A stretch of DNA of 22,910 bases from Pelargonium nanum (taxonomy: Eukaryota > Streptophyta > Magnoliopsida > Geraniales > Geraniaceae), in contig JAYMTF010001523.1 in NCBI GenBank assembly GCA_036897485.1, positions 1-22,910 of the forward strand, given 5' to 3'. Within the stretch, counting starts at the first letter, position 1; each line of letters begins with the position of its first letter. The translations under genes and the position numbers were made by a program. This document shows, in pieces, positions 1-9,988 of this stretch. The notes beneath the pieces are model-generated. The model did no database searches. It was not told where the DNA came from and saw only the letters and a program-made list of their open reading frames with translations.

Positions 1-352
1 AGCCAATATTTTTAATGAGATGTCATCACCTCATTTATTGCTTAGCATAAGCCAAAAATATTTTGGATTAAAATCTTCAACCCCATATATATAAAACTAG
101 TAGCATACTTCAAATATAAATTTTATAAACAAATTAATATACTTGATTACTTTTCAACTCTCATGTCACTCGACCCAATTTGATTGTTTTAATTTATCTT
201 CCCGCAACATCAAGGTGGGAACATAGCTTGGATGTAATTTAAGAAGTTAATAGTAAATGAAGATTGGACTAAGTGTCATTTATTAAATCACTTTTTAATA
301 CTTCATCAATCTTTAAAGAAGTGTCATTTATTTCAAATTTTCATACAAACTA

Positions 353-614
353 CTCACACTATTTCAAAATAAATGTATTTTCTCATTTGCTCTTTTTTCT
401 CATAATATTCCACATTGTAAAATTTTTGTCATGCATGAATTAATTATTATTCTTGTAAGAATATGAATAAATTATTAATAATTTATATATAATAAGTTAC
501 TTAGTATTCATTTACTACAACACATGGAGATAAAAGATAAAATATACAATATTATCAAATTTTTTTTTAATTCTTTTATAAGAAAACATGACAATTATTT
601 TGAGATGTATGAAA
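353..614. mobile_element. Degenerate Stowaway-like MITE (candidate)
   Basis: The ends at 353-376 and 591-614 are imperfect inverted repeats. The inner halves (TTTCAAAATAAATGT against TCTCAAAATAATTGT, reverse complement) match at 13 of 15 positions, and the outer halves have decayed. The sequence recalls the CTCCGTCCCAAAATGA-type ends of Stowaway elements after loss of CpG-containing bases. Both sides are bordered by TA (351-352, 615-616), the expected target duplication, but TA is common in this DNA. The 262-bp length suits the family. The call is an inference from pattern; decay makes it uncertain. Confidence 0.35.
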
Positions 615-616
615 TA

Positions 617-1366
617 ATAATTAGTTAAGAGTTTCTAACATATTTATATATATTTAAGAAAAACTAATTTGTTTTAAAAATATTATAAGTAGTTCGTATA
701 TGACTAATTATTTCTTAATAAGAAAACTCAATACTTCATTTAGAAATAAAAAAAAATTGTCTTGGAAAGTAGATATTGAGAGGGACTTACAGTACTTGCA
801 TACAAAAATATATATTTTCATAAGATGTTTTGTTTATGCATGAAATTATTTAATCAATGAGTATTTGTTGCGTGGTTTCGTCATGCCTTAGTATTCAATT
901 AAAACCATTAATTTATTACCACCAATGGTTGAGTTTCACACGTGTAGCTCTAATTGGATATTTGGAGTTAGAGGAAGCTTACACGTATGTCAAATGTGGG
1001 CTCCATATTTATTTGGTATGGAAAGAGGTAATTATTAAATTATGTAATGTGGTCACTTTCCAATCCCTTGTTAATTAAGGAATCTTCCAAACAGAAAGTG
1101 ATGGTCTCCAAAATTGCACTCGCTTAACGCGCATCCTTAAATTCACCTAATCAAAATTTTGGAATATTTGGATGCTATTTTACACGGATAATGACACTTA
1201 TCATTAAATGAATCAATTCAATAATCTATAGATTATGACTTGTAAAATGTTTAGAAGAAATTATTTCATTCAATAAAGGCGTTAAAAGTAATTTTTTAAT
1301 GAAAGAAAAACAAGTGAATGCATAATACATAAAGGATCAAATTAGATGGGCTGATCTTGGTTCAGA
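617..1366. other. AT-rich intergenic DNA, no gene seen
   Basis: The only open frames are short (up to about 73 codons), without recognisable domains, and sit in AT-rich sequence. A CACGTG core occurs near 940 with no gene nearby to attach it to. I see no RNA gene here. Confidence 0.5.
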
Positions 1367-1379
1367 TCAGGTTTGTTTT

Positions 1380-1744
1380 TTTGACAAAAAGTAATATTTT
1401 ATTTCATTAAGATGTAAAGCTCGAAATCAGTACAAAGCAAATAAATGATAGAGAACTATAACATAAATAGATCATGCAAACTAAAGCAAACCAAACTAAA
1501 ATAATGAAAACAAACAAATTGCGAAATTGAAAACCTGATAAATCCGAAAGCAAGATAACCTCGTCCTAGACAAGACGAACCAATCACAATGATGGGAGAA
1601 AACTCAATTGGCCTGGGAAGAACCCAATAAATTAAACCAGGGGCACTAGACAAGTCCTCCCCTGATCTGTCCAACTAATGCCGAACTCTGTCGGACTTTC
1701 TCCAAACCATGGTGAATCAGACCACCAACTACCAGTAACCTATA
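1380..1744 (-). mobile_element. 5'-truncated LINE 3' end
   Basis: Read on the minus strand, this ends with CTTTACATCTTAATGAAAT, then an AT-rich stretch and a short A tail (T run at about 1376-1382 on the plus strand). This is typical of the 3' ends of plant LINE (L1-like) retrotransposons. Near-identical 13-bp direct repeats flank it: TCAGGTTTGTTTT at 1367-1379 and TCACGTTTGTTTT at 1745-1757, 12 of 13 matching. That is the size expected for a target-site duplication. No reverse transcriptase remains; a 72-codon minus-strand frame has no domain. A retroposed 3' UTR of another kind is the alternative. Confidence 0.5.
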
Positions 1745-1757
1745 TCACGTTTGTTTT

Positions 1758-2299
1758 GTTGTTAAAATATGTTATTCATTATTCATATAAATTTCTAAAA
1801 TTTTATAATATGAATAGATTTCACTCTGATTTAGAAATTCGTAGGATAGAATCAATTTAAAATCAAATCAAATTTCAAGGCCATAAGAGTTGGGGTCCTA
1901 TTAGGCACTGCTCTATGATAAACTGACCAAATAAATTTGAATAAAATAGTAAATCATCAAAGACTTCACCAACTACCTACGTGTTGCTAACTAATTACTT
2001 TGTGTCTCAATTTATGATGAGTGGTTATTTATTCCACACTTTGTCCATATATATTTTTTAAAGTCCACGTATCTTAATTATGTGTATTGCTGGTTAATTA
2101 ATTATTACAAGCCGCCAATTGCAGCGGGTATTTTATTTTCTCACATGATATTATGTGATTCAAAGGTTGAACATCCAATTAAGAGTTTACAAATAAAGAT
2201 TCACGTGTTCGGCTCATTATATTTGAGATCAACTTATTCCAAATCTTCTACATTTTTCAACGTAAATTCTACATTTTTGGAACTGCACACCTTTTAAAT
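1758..2299. other. AT-rich intergenic DNA, no gene seen
   Basis: Short open frames of up to 71 codons show no recognisable features. I see no RNA gene or clear repeat boundary. Confidence 0.45.
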
Positions 2300-2520
2300 T
2301 TAATTTATAAGCAAACGATACATTTTATTCATCTAAGCCGAAGGTCAGAATAAAAGTACAAAAGAAACAGGAGACTGAAACTCTCATCCCAAACAAGAAA
2401 AAATAGACAAGACACTCAAGCATTAAAAAGAGAAACTAATGCTAAAAAACACATTACAAGAAAGCAGACGCGTTAAAGATAATAACAGGCGAGTGGACCT
2501 GTCTTCGAGAACTCGAAACC
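2300..2520 (-). mobile_element. Second LINE 3' end fragment (candidate)
   Basis: On the minus strand the segment runs through a T-rich 3' UTR-like stretch (CTTTTGTACTTTTATTCTG) to GATGAATAAAATGTATCG and TTTGCTTATAAATTAAA. This resembles the closing segment of plant LINEs, where an AATAAA-type signal lies close to the 3' end. No A tail or target duplication could be fixed, so both boundaries are approximate. It is the same orientation as the better-supported LINE end at 1380-1744 but is not an obvious copy of it. Confidence 0.4.
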
Positions 2521-2685
2521 TCTCAATAACTGCTGGTTTGAATTGTAAATTTGTTTGGTTTGAATCAAAATAGATATGATTTTGATAGCTTTTGTTCACT
2601 GAGTTTCAATTTTTATCCCAAATATTCTCCTAACAACCAACCTCTGGAACGAATCCGAGTTCTAAGGTCAAGAACATCACTCTAA

Positions 2686-3677
2686 GACCTTGTTTGGTTT
2701 GTCTAATGAGCTCCTACAGAACCAAACTCTATAGAAATTTAAGCTAAAAGTTATTTGGCTACTGGTTTACTGTAGCATCGACTTCCAAACAATCATTCCC
2801 ACAGGAGGTGGGAGGCTCCAGTGGGAGTTATTGTAGCTCCTGTGGAAAACTCTCACCCCAAAATACCCTTCATCCTCTTGCTTCATCTCCAACACCAGCT
2901 TTGAGCTCCATATTGATCTAGTATAGAGTAAAGATGGGAGAAGACATAAAGGGTCGACCATGAATAAAGAGAATAACAGAGAAGCTCAACCACAAAGAGA
3001 TAAAGATCGACCATGAAGCAACATGAGGTGATCAATAGACAGAGAAGGTCGACCATGAAGCAAGAGGATGATAGACATAGAGGGTCGACCACATAGTTAG
3101 ATGATATGATATTTTTCAATAATCACATATTAGGGTTGACCATAAACAAAGAAGATCGACCACATAGTTAGATGATATGATGTTTGACAATAATAACATA
3201 TGATGGTCGACCATAAACAAAGAAGATCGACCACATAGTTAGATAATATGATTTTTCTGTCAATAATCACATATAAGGGTCAACCATAGCTAGACAAAGA
3301 AGGTAAACCACATAGCTAGTTAATATGATATTTGTCAATAATCACATATAATGGTCGGCCGTAGAAAAAGAAGGTCGACCACATAGCTAGATAATATTAT
3401 GTTTGTCAATAATCACATATGAGGGTTGACCACAAGGAGAGATGGTCGACCACATAGTTATTTTTTTTATTTGTTCATCAAATGGCTTTTTAGTCATTTC
3501 AAAATAATACCCTTACTTTTAGACAATTTTACCAAATAATTTCATAATTCAAAATTTCTTTTCGACTTACTTCCAGACATTGTTTTACCAAACAAATCAT
3601 GTATACCTTTTTACCTTCTTCCAACTACCTCTATTAAAATTTTACAGACAATTGAAGCAGATAACCTAAACAAGCCC
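2686..3677. mobile_element. Non-autonomous Tourist/PIF-Harbinger-like element
   Basis: The left end reads GACCTTGTTTGGTTTGTCT and the right end, reverse-complemented, GGGCTTGTTTAGGTTATCT, an imperfect terminal inverted repeat of about 20 bp. Both ends are bordered by TAA (2683-2685 and 3678-3680), the 3-bp target duplication used by PIF/Harbinger transposons. The GGGCTTGTTTGG-like terminus is also typical of Tourist MITEs. At 992 bp it is long for a MITE, because its middle holds a tandem array. No transposase or Myb-like ORF is present, so it would need proteins from elsewhere to move. The element at 5603-6222 shares its ends and right subterminal region. Confidence 0.72.
2952..3460. repeat. 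Tandem array of about 71-bp units built on GGTCGACC palindromes
   Basis: From 3083 the units repeat with starts at 3083, 3154, 3225, 3302, 3373 and 3444 (periods 71, 71, 77, 71, 71; the last is partial). Each unit carries two copies or variants of the 8-bp palindrome GGTCGACC, 20 bp apart, and the next pair follows 51 bp on. The motif starts are 3083, 3134, 3154, 3205, 3225, 3278, 3302, 3353, 3373, 3424 and 3444. Between pairs lies CACATAG(T/C)TAG followed by an AT-rich stretch with CAATAATCACATAT. Upstream (2952-3082) are less regular copies at 2952, 2984, 3005 and 3047. The array is non-coding and lies wholly inside the Tourist-like element. Confidence 0.92.
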
Positions 3678-3680
3678 TAA

Positions 3681-4917
3681 ATGGCTTAACAATCACAAGA
3701 ATCAGCTAGTTTTTAGAACAATTTCAGAGACTTTATTGAATGAGCAATACTTTTACGAGAATTGAACAAGTCCAACAATAATAGGTGATGGGTAATGTTG
3801 ACCTAAGTCAACAAAGTACTAAAACACGCGTTGTAGTCGAACTCTTCTTGTTGTAGGAGTATTGTACGTGAACTTTCACACTTATAATATTTTTGCACAT
3901 TCTTACCCAAAAGAGTTGTACGAATGGTCTATAAAGTTACCAACTAGGCGCACATAGCATAGAAAAGGCCTAGAGATCCAAATAGTTGAATATCATAATT
4001 ATCCACGTGATTTTGCATCCTTACACTTCCCTTCATCTATGCTTTACTAACTATCTGATTAAGTAGAAGATATAATAAAGCTAATTAATGTAGGCATGCT
4101 ACTGTGTGTGCGATATAAATTTGACCCAAATTGTAGTACGTATGTTTGCAAGCCAATGGAGTAGTCGTTCTTTGATCGGTGTATATCCATATGGCTATGC
4201 GATTTCCCAAGACTTTTGGCTCCGTTTCATCTTAATCATTTTCTCTTTAGCCTCCGTGTACAAAAAGTTATGACATTGCTTCGTTGCAATTTCTTATTAA
4301 GTAATTTTTTTCCGCGTTGAAATTCCAATTTGTTACCATTATCAAATGAACTTATGCATATATGATTCCCAAATTATAAATTTATAATATTACAAGTCTC
4401 CAATTCCAACAAAATGGATTAGCAAAATAATTTAGTTTTAATACTACCACACTACTCACTAGAGAACAGAGTAAGATTAACTTTGGGAACGGAACTAAAA
4501 AATCTGCCTAGAACTCAATCTGTTGTCATGTTTATACCAATACAACACAAAAGTTAGGCAATTAATCATGGAAGGTGGATATGCACATGACATAAGTTGC
4601 CAAACCTGATGTATCTCACCATCCAAAAAAGGCTTAAAAGCCGAGGCTGTATTTGTAAAGTAGAATTGTAAATTAAAGTCTCAAAAGTTGCACCCACAAC
4701 CATCAGGAGTAAATCTATCTTTGAGAGACAACAAATCATCTAAATGAGAGTTTCTCTTCTTCTCCACCCTCTCCATATAATTAAGCTCTCTCAATTAACC
4801 GTCCTCCTCCGTCATAAATTGAGTGTTTTGATTTATGTTATAAGAAAATAATTGAAAAGTTTGTTAGCATTATCAAGTAGTAAGATCGTGCATGATTGAC
4901 TTTAAGAATAAGTTTAT
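3681..4917. other. Gene-free AT-rich stretch
   Basis: No open frame of note, RNA gene or clear transposon end was found. The stretch contains scattered promoter-like words, including CACGTG near 4004, with no linked coding sequence. Confidence 0.45.
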
Positions 4918-4918
4918 G

Positions 4919-5133
4919 ATGTGTTTGAGAACTAACATTTGATTTGAAATGCTGGATTTAAGTTAAATAAAGTGTCTGAGAACTTCAACAATTTGACTCA
5001 AATCCAATATCATTTCAAACAAGCTTACAACATGAGATTTCAATAGCTCTTATATTGTCATTTGAAATACAACATTTCAAATAACGAATTTCAAATGACG
5101 AATTTCAAATTAAACTCATGTTCTCTAACGCAA
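4919..5133. mobile_element. MITE-like inverted repeat element
   Basis: The two ends are inverted copies: GTGTTTGAGAAC at 4921-4932 and GTTCTCTAACGC at 5120-5131. Extended to 30 bp, the match is 22 of 30, including a shared inner TTTGAAAT. The body of about 215 bp is AT-rich and non-coding. The form fits a short non-autonomous DNA transposon, perhaps hAT-like, but no 8- or 9-bp target duplication could be identified, so the superfamily stays open and the exact ends may be off by a few bases. Confidence 0.5.
5071..5110. repeat. 14-bp tandem repeat (three units)
   Basis: Units AACGAATTTCAAAT (5083-5096) and GACGAATTTCAAAT (5097-5110) follow a partial one, AACATTTCAAAT (5071-5082). The array lies next to the right end of the MITE-like element and repeats the TTTCAAAT word of its terminal repeat, so it may have grown from that end. 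Confidence 0.8.
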
Positions 5134-5134
5134 C

Positions 5135-5602
5135 TTAAAAGAAAGAGAACGATTGAAAAAGAAATGGTTGTGAATTAAGTTGGGGAGGTGCGAGAAGGGT
5201 GCGATAGGGACCATAAAGAGGCCATATATAGGGCTTGTAGCTAAAAGTAACAGGGAGGTCCATATCAACCTATTTATTCATCTTACATTCCATTCCATTG
5301 GAAAACAAACAAAACATGATAAATATATAGGAAATATATGTTTTGGGGCCACTGGCCATCCATATGTATATCGTTAAAACAGTTGGGCAATTATTTGATA
5401 ATTGCAGGGCCGAAAATAACCTACCCTACCTACAAAGCAATACATGTAATGTAATAGAAAGAGGAGTGAAGGGTAGGGTACCTCCTTAAAAGGGGACCTT
5501 AAATGAAAGGTAAAAGACTGAAACTATTTTAAGGGTAACAAAATGACCCTACAGCAATACATAGTGAGCTGTCCATGCACATGCAAAGGGCCCTTATCCT
5601 AA
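5135..5602. other. Intergenic stretch, no gene seen
   Basis: A 65-codon frame at 5180-5377 has no recognisable features. The stretch separates the MITE-like element from the second Tourist-like element. Confidence 0.45.
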
Positions 5603-6222
5603 GATCTTGTTTGGTAGGCGTAAAATTAAGACTCGTTTAGAACTATATGTGTATAGACTTTAAACTTACTGATATTTGATTGTTAAAAATTTTAAGCCTT
5701 CTTTCGAGATGTGGGAGCTTACGGGCTATACTGTAGCTCTGACATGAGTTTTGACCACAAGAGCTTGGGGACTCCTGCACCTCTCACAACAGCTCTGGTG
5801 AAAAAGTCAACCAAAGTTTTATACTTACTTTTGTTATGATTAAAGATGAAAATAATTCCAAATCATATCAAATCTCCAATTATTTTGCATGGTTTGAGAA
5901 TTTTGTTTCCGTAATTAGAAACAAGAAATGATACAGTATGGTTGACCCATACAAGATATAAGTCGAACTCAAGTTTAGTCGTTTAGATATACATGTTTTT
6001 ATTTTATATTGTACAACGTTATTGAATTTGGGTAGACCTATCATTGATAGACCCAGATGGTCGGTCAAACTCACTTTTATCCATAATGCTTGCAAACTCT
6101 TAAAAGTCGTCACTTTTATCACATACGTTAGTTTACCAAACAAACATTTTATTCTCTACATACATTTAACCTCATTTCAATTACCTATATAGATATTTCA
6201 AGTAGACAACCCAAACAAGGCC
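5603..6222. mobile_element. Second Tourist/PIF-Harbinger-like non-autonomous element
   Basis: The left end GATCTTGTTTGGTAGGCG and the reverse complement of the right end, GGCCTTGTTTGGGTTGTC, form an imperfect terminal inverted repeat. TAA lies on both sides (5600-5602 and 6223-6225), as expected for PIF/Harbinger insertions. The right subterminal part (a TTTACCAAACAAA word, then T/C-rich text to the end) resembles the equivalent part of the 2686-3677 element. Both also carry TACTGTAGC in the left half. It lacks the GGTCGACC array and has no transposase. Minus-strand frames inside it (87 codons) look like chance. Confidence 0.72.
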
Positions 6223-6280
6223 TAAGCCAAAAATGGACAAATTAATATGATCCTAATCCTACTCCTCATATTATTGTATA

Positions 6281-6300
6281 TGCTCTGCTCTGCTCTGTTG
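6281..6300. repeat. Short TGCTC microsatellite
   Basis: TGCTCTGCTCTGCTC followed by TGTTG: a three-unit pentamer/hexamer-like run. It is of no evident function. Confidence 0.5.
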
Positions 6301-6612
6301 TGCATTATTTATCTTTGTAGAAAGAGTGAGTTCAATGATTTATCACCTTTCTCTGCGAACCAGTTTTAAGTACACAGTCAGTTTCATATTGCCATGTGCT
6401 TCTTCTGACTTCACCCACCACTTAATCAACTTTTAAGTACATCCCATCCCTCACAATCCATCAATATTTTTTTGTTCGATTTGTAAAAGAATTGAACAAA
6501 CATTTCGAATTTGAATCTTCTTATACTTTATTAAGCTGATATTAGTATCTACTTAATTACAAATTAGCTGTTATTTGTATAATGTTGAATAAATGGGGTA
6601 GCTAACTTATAT

Positions 6613-7301
6613 TGGGCTGAGCCCGTTACACACCCTGTTAAGTCTTTGTAAGAAACTGGACTATAATGGGCCATGAAACATGTCCAGTTCAATTATCTCT
6701 TTTGTAACCCAATTATTGTCTGTCAGAGAAAATTGAGCTTAGCGAGTGCTACTAGTATTCAAGATTCCATCATGTGAATTATGATATGCAATTGATTGGA
6801 ACTCCAAAAATCACTTCTCTGTCTGTTCCATCATCACAATCGATCCGCGCCTTCGCCGTATCTCTGAGAAAGATTCACGAGTAACAGGTAATAATGAACA
6901 TAGGATGGGTTGCTGGGGCCACTGCCTCTACTCTAAAGGTGCAAGGAAATCTAGAGTCAAGTCGAGCTCACGATTCAAGTTTCAGAAGAAAAAAAGTTGA
7001 GTACGAGATAAACGGATCTATCCTGAGTCTGATCTACATGACAAGCCGGGTGAGTATAAGTAGCTCAAACCGGATCCATATTTTTCTAGACTCAAATCAG
7101 CTAAAAATTAATTACATCAATTTTATACATGTTGAATTTTGACTTTTCATGAGTTCAAGTCTTAATTGTGCAATCTAATCCAAATAGTCTTTGATCACAG
7201 AGGCTTCTTCAACCCACAGGTCTCAGCCCATTCCTATTTTCAGGTACCAGCTGCTGAGCTAGTATTAGGCCTCGGGCTTTATTTTTCCGTATATGTGGGC
7301 T
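6613..7301. promoter_or_regulatory. Site II motif clusters with possible orphan first exon
   Basis: Site II words (TGGGCY) lie at 6613-6618 and 6667-6672 on the plus strand, at 7225-7230 on the minus strand and at 7296-7301 on the plus strand. The second is part of an UP1 word (GGCCCATTA, minus strand). Such motifs cluster upstream of housekeeping and organelle-protein genes in plants. A less AT-rich C/T-rich segment follows (6820-6890), ending in AACAG/GTAATAATG, which could be a splice donor or a leader before the ATG at 6894. The frame from there (82 codons, to 7142) starts MNIGWVAGATASTLK and then decays into AT-rich, unconvincing sequence. I do not recognise the protein. A gene remnant, a non-coding first exon and chance are all open. 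Confidence 0.25.
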
Positions 7302-9480
7302 TAGCCTTCAATTAACCAATTGTTCAGCTCTTCAAATATTTCTAATTGCTAGTCCCTCATTGCCCTTTGACAACTTGAAAACCCTCCTTCTATGGTATTA
7401 TAAAACCATTGTTAGAATTTAAGAAAATATATAATACAACATTTAAATGACATTTATGTTTGTCCATATGCTATAATATAAAGACAGAGACAAACTTGTG
7501 AAAATGACATAGAAGACAAGTAAAACCAAAGACACTGATATGAATAACTTGATTCAATTATCTCGATTGTTTAGAAGAATGACAACTTGTTATATTGTTG
7601 GTTAAAATGTTGAATGCAATAGTGAGACAATAGGATTGTTCATTCTTCTCTTTAAAAACATTTGACACGTAATAATATCAGGAGAAACTCATTGACTCAC
7701 AGTGGAAACAAAAAATCAACTATGAAAGACTTACCACAACCTCCATCAAGCGAGTAGAAACAAAGTATACACATAACAAAACTGTTAAAGTACGATTTAA
7801 AACAGAATACTATGAGAAAAACTAATCTATATGTAGTAAGTATAATCTTACAAACTGACATATAATGAATGCGAAGATGATAACGAGACGTTTGGAAGAT
7901 GATTATACAAGATGAGTCAACATGAAAAATCATTGTATGTATTTAATCCCTAATCATAGGAAAAATCATTGTACTTCATAGATGAGAAAACTATTCGGAA
8001 GAGGTGACAATAAACACTATTTATTAGTAGCAATAATGTAGTTCAAACAGGAACAACCTAAAAAATCACTGTAACTCATATGTCAATTTTCACATGCCTA
8101 AATTTACTTTAATTGTGTTGCCACCTGATAAATGAGTTGAGATGATATAATTGTTTGAACACAAGTAGTAATTAGTAAGTGACAATAGCTTTGGTGCTCA
8201 TACAAGACAAAGGCTATGAACAAAGATAAGGTTTAGGAATTTAAGGTGTACATGACAACCATTATTGTAATGTAGTCTTGTCATAAATTGGTCTTAATTA
8301 TTTTGTAATTAATAACTGTATACTACCACTGTTTGCTTCCATTTGGATTGTCTTCCCTGCAACGTGCATTGATGCATGTCTGTTTCCTTAAATTTAATTT
8401 GAACACTATGACTCTATGTCTCTATCTATAACAATCAAAACCTTTTATGGATTCATTGAATTCGGCTCTGTTTGGCTTTGGATAGCAAGCTTATTACAAC
8501 CTTAACCAATTGGCATATACACTCATATAAGAGATTAATTATTAACCGTTCGATACAATTCATGTGCAAGGCACGTACTAGCTTATTGTTACAAAATATG
8601 AGTCTTGAAAGAAGCATATACATGACAATGTATGGAGTCAACTTGTGAATGAAGCCACGTTAAATCGATTTTTTCACCTCTAGTCAGCAATAACATTGGC
8701 AAGAGGTCATGCCCTAGGAGATTTATGCTCTAGAAGATGGATTTTGGCTACTTTTCTCGCTAGAAAATGAGTCTTTGGTTCTTAATGGGTGTAAAAACTC
8801 AAATGTCACTTGAATATGAACATTGAACAGTATAATACATGATTGATTGTTAATTACCGTTGAGCAGTACACACTCAACTTAAGATAGTTTTCTAGTCAC
8901 CAAACGATCCACGACTAGATATGTAATCTTTATTGGTTTGTCTCATGTTGCTTAGCGTGTCAAGTGTTCCTCATCTAAATCCAAATATCAAGGCACGGAA
9001 ACCATGAGTTGAGAAATCATTTGGCTCCGTCAACTTCTACTTGATCTTCTTGTTCCTTAATTTGAGTTTGTTCCTTTATTTTAGTGACAATCAAATTTTT
9101 ATACACATTGCTTCGAATCTCGTCTTTCACGAATGCATCAAACATATTGAGATTAATTTATCGTTTTCATTTGTGAATACATCGGGAAGTCCATCATCCT
9201 CCCTCATCCAATCTTCAATCGACTAACATGTCGATATTTTAACCATGGCTCTTGGACGAGATCACTTTCACAAGTTACCAAAAATTGGGCATTTTCACTC
9301 TACACGCTCCAACCCAACTCGAGGGAGTAGTTTTACGGATATGGTCAAATTTCATAAGTGTAAAAATTATTATTTCCTCAATTTAGCATTTGACAAGTCA
9401 TGTATTCAATAAAAAATATTCTTTAAAAATATGTAAATTACTAAACTCAAACAAATTGAACTTATTACCAGAGAAACACT
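7302..9480. other. Gene-free AT-rich stretch
   Basis: Short frames of up to 78 codons on both strands show no domains. A 14-bp word GAAAAATCATTGTA is directly repeated at 7924-7937 and 7960-7973. I see no RNA gene and no transposon with defendable ends. Confidence 0.45.
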
Positions 9481-9490
9481 TCAAAAAGTG

Positions 9491-9757
9491 TTGACCATAG
9501 TTTGAGGGCAGCAAGATTATATCGTTTACCTCAATGCAATTATATTTTCAAATGATCTTAACCTCATATTTTGTTTTCATTTGTGCTTTCAAGTTTCATC
9601 CTTTGGAGGTTGTTCAGCTGCGGAAATAGCTTTGTCTTGGATGAGCATTGAGCAGTGGCAAATATGTACAGCAGGCGTTAAAATGATCCAACCACTTGAG
9701 TCTTGACTTGCCTCTATATGTGAATTGGTGGGTCCTCTTCTGTTATTACGTGGACCC
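9491..9757 (+). promoter_or_regulatory. Candidate upstream regulatory region of the ATL gene
   Basis: TTGACC at 9491-9496 and TTGACT at 9703-9708 match the WRKY-bound W-box core. ACGTGG at 9748-9753 is a G-box/ABRE-like core. GTGGGTCC (9728-9735) and GTGGACCC (9750-9757) resemble TCP-factor sites, and their GGGTCC/GGACCC halves form an inverted repeat. Several ATL genes respond quickly to elicitors, which would suit W-boxes, but such short words also occur by chance. Nothing here proves function. Confidence 0.3.
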
Positions 9758-9792
9758 CTCTGTCCCTCCCCCATCTCTCCTCTTCCATTTCC

Positions 9793-9800
9793 ATATTTAA
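9793..9800 (+). promoter_or_regulatory. Possible TATA box of the ATL gene
   Basis: ATATTTAA lies about 190 bp before the ATG. A start site about 30 bp downstream, near 9825-9835, would give a leader of about 155-165 nt. That leader would include a long pyrimidine-rich tract (about 9870-9980), common in plant 5' UTRs. An alternative AT-rich word lies at 9820-9829. Confidence 0.35.
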
Positions 9801-9847
9801 TTTCGAGGTTTACCAATTAATATTATTAACAAATCCAGCTGAGTTCA

Positions 9848-9988
9848 ATGTTTTTGTCTTGTCTTGCTTGTTTCTTTTCTCCCAAATCCACCCTCCAGAA
9901 TCTCTCCCTCCCTCTACAATCACTCTCACCGCCACTTCTTTTTCTTTATTTCTCCCTCGAACCTTCCATTTCACTTTTATTTTCTTAA
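9848..9988 (+). CDS. 46-codon upstream ORF in the ATL leader
   Basis: An ATG at 9848 opens a 46-codon frame that ends with TAA at 9986-9988, the three bases directly before the main ATG at 9989, with no gap. The predicted peptide starts MFLSCLACFFSPKS and is rich in Leu, Ser, Phe and Pro, as expected from the C/T-rich leader. Its start context is weak (T at -3, T at +4), so leaky scanning would be likely. The main ATG has a G at +4 and GC following. If transcription starts upstream of 9848, as the TATA-like word suggests, this uORF would sit in the mRNA and could lower or tune translation of the ligase. It is not known to be translated and may simply be a by-product of the pyrimidine-rich leader. 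Confidence 0.35.
   Translation: MFLSCLACFFSPKSTLQNLSLPLQSLSPPLLFLYFSLEPSISLLFS

Noticed and set aside
2767-3119. Minus-strand frames of 64 and 78 codons with repeated MVDPLCLL-like words
   Set aside because: They translate the GGTCGACC repeat array; the protein repeats are a by-product of the DNA repeats.
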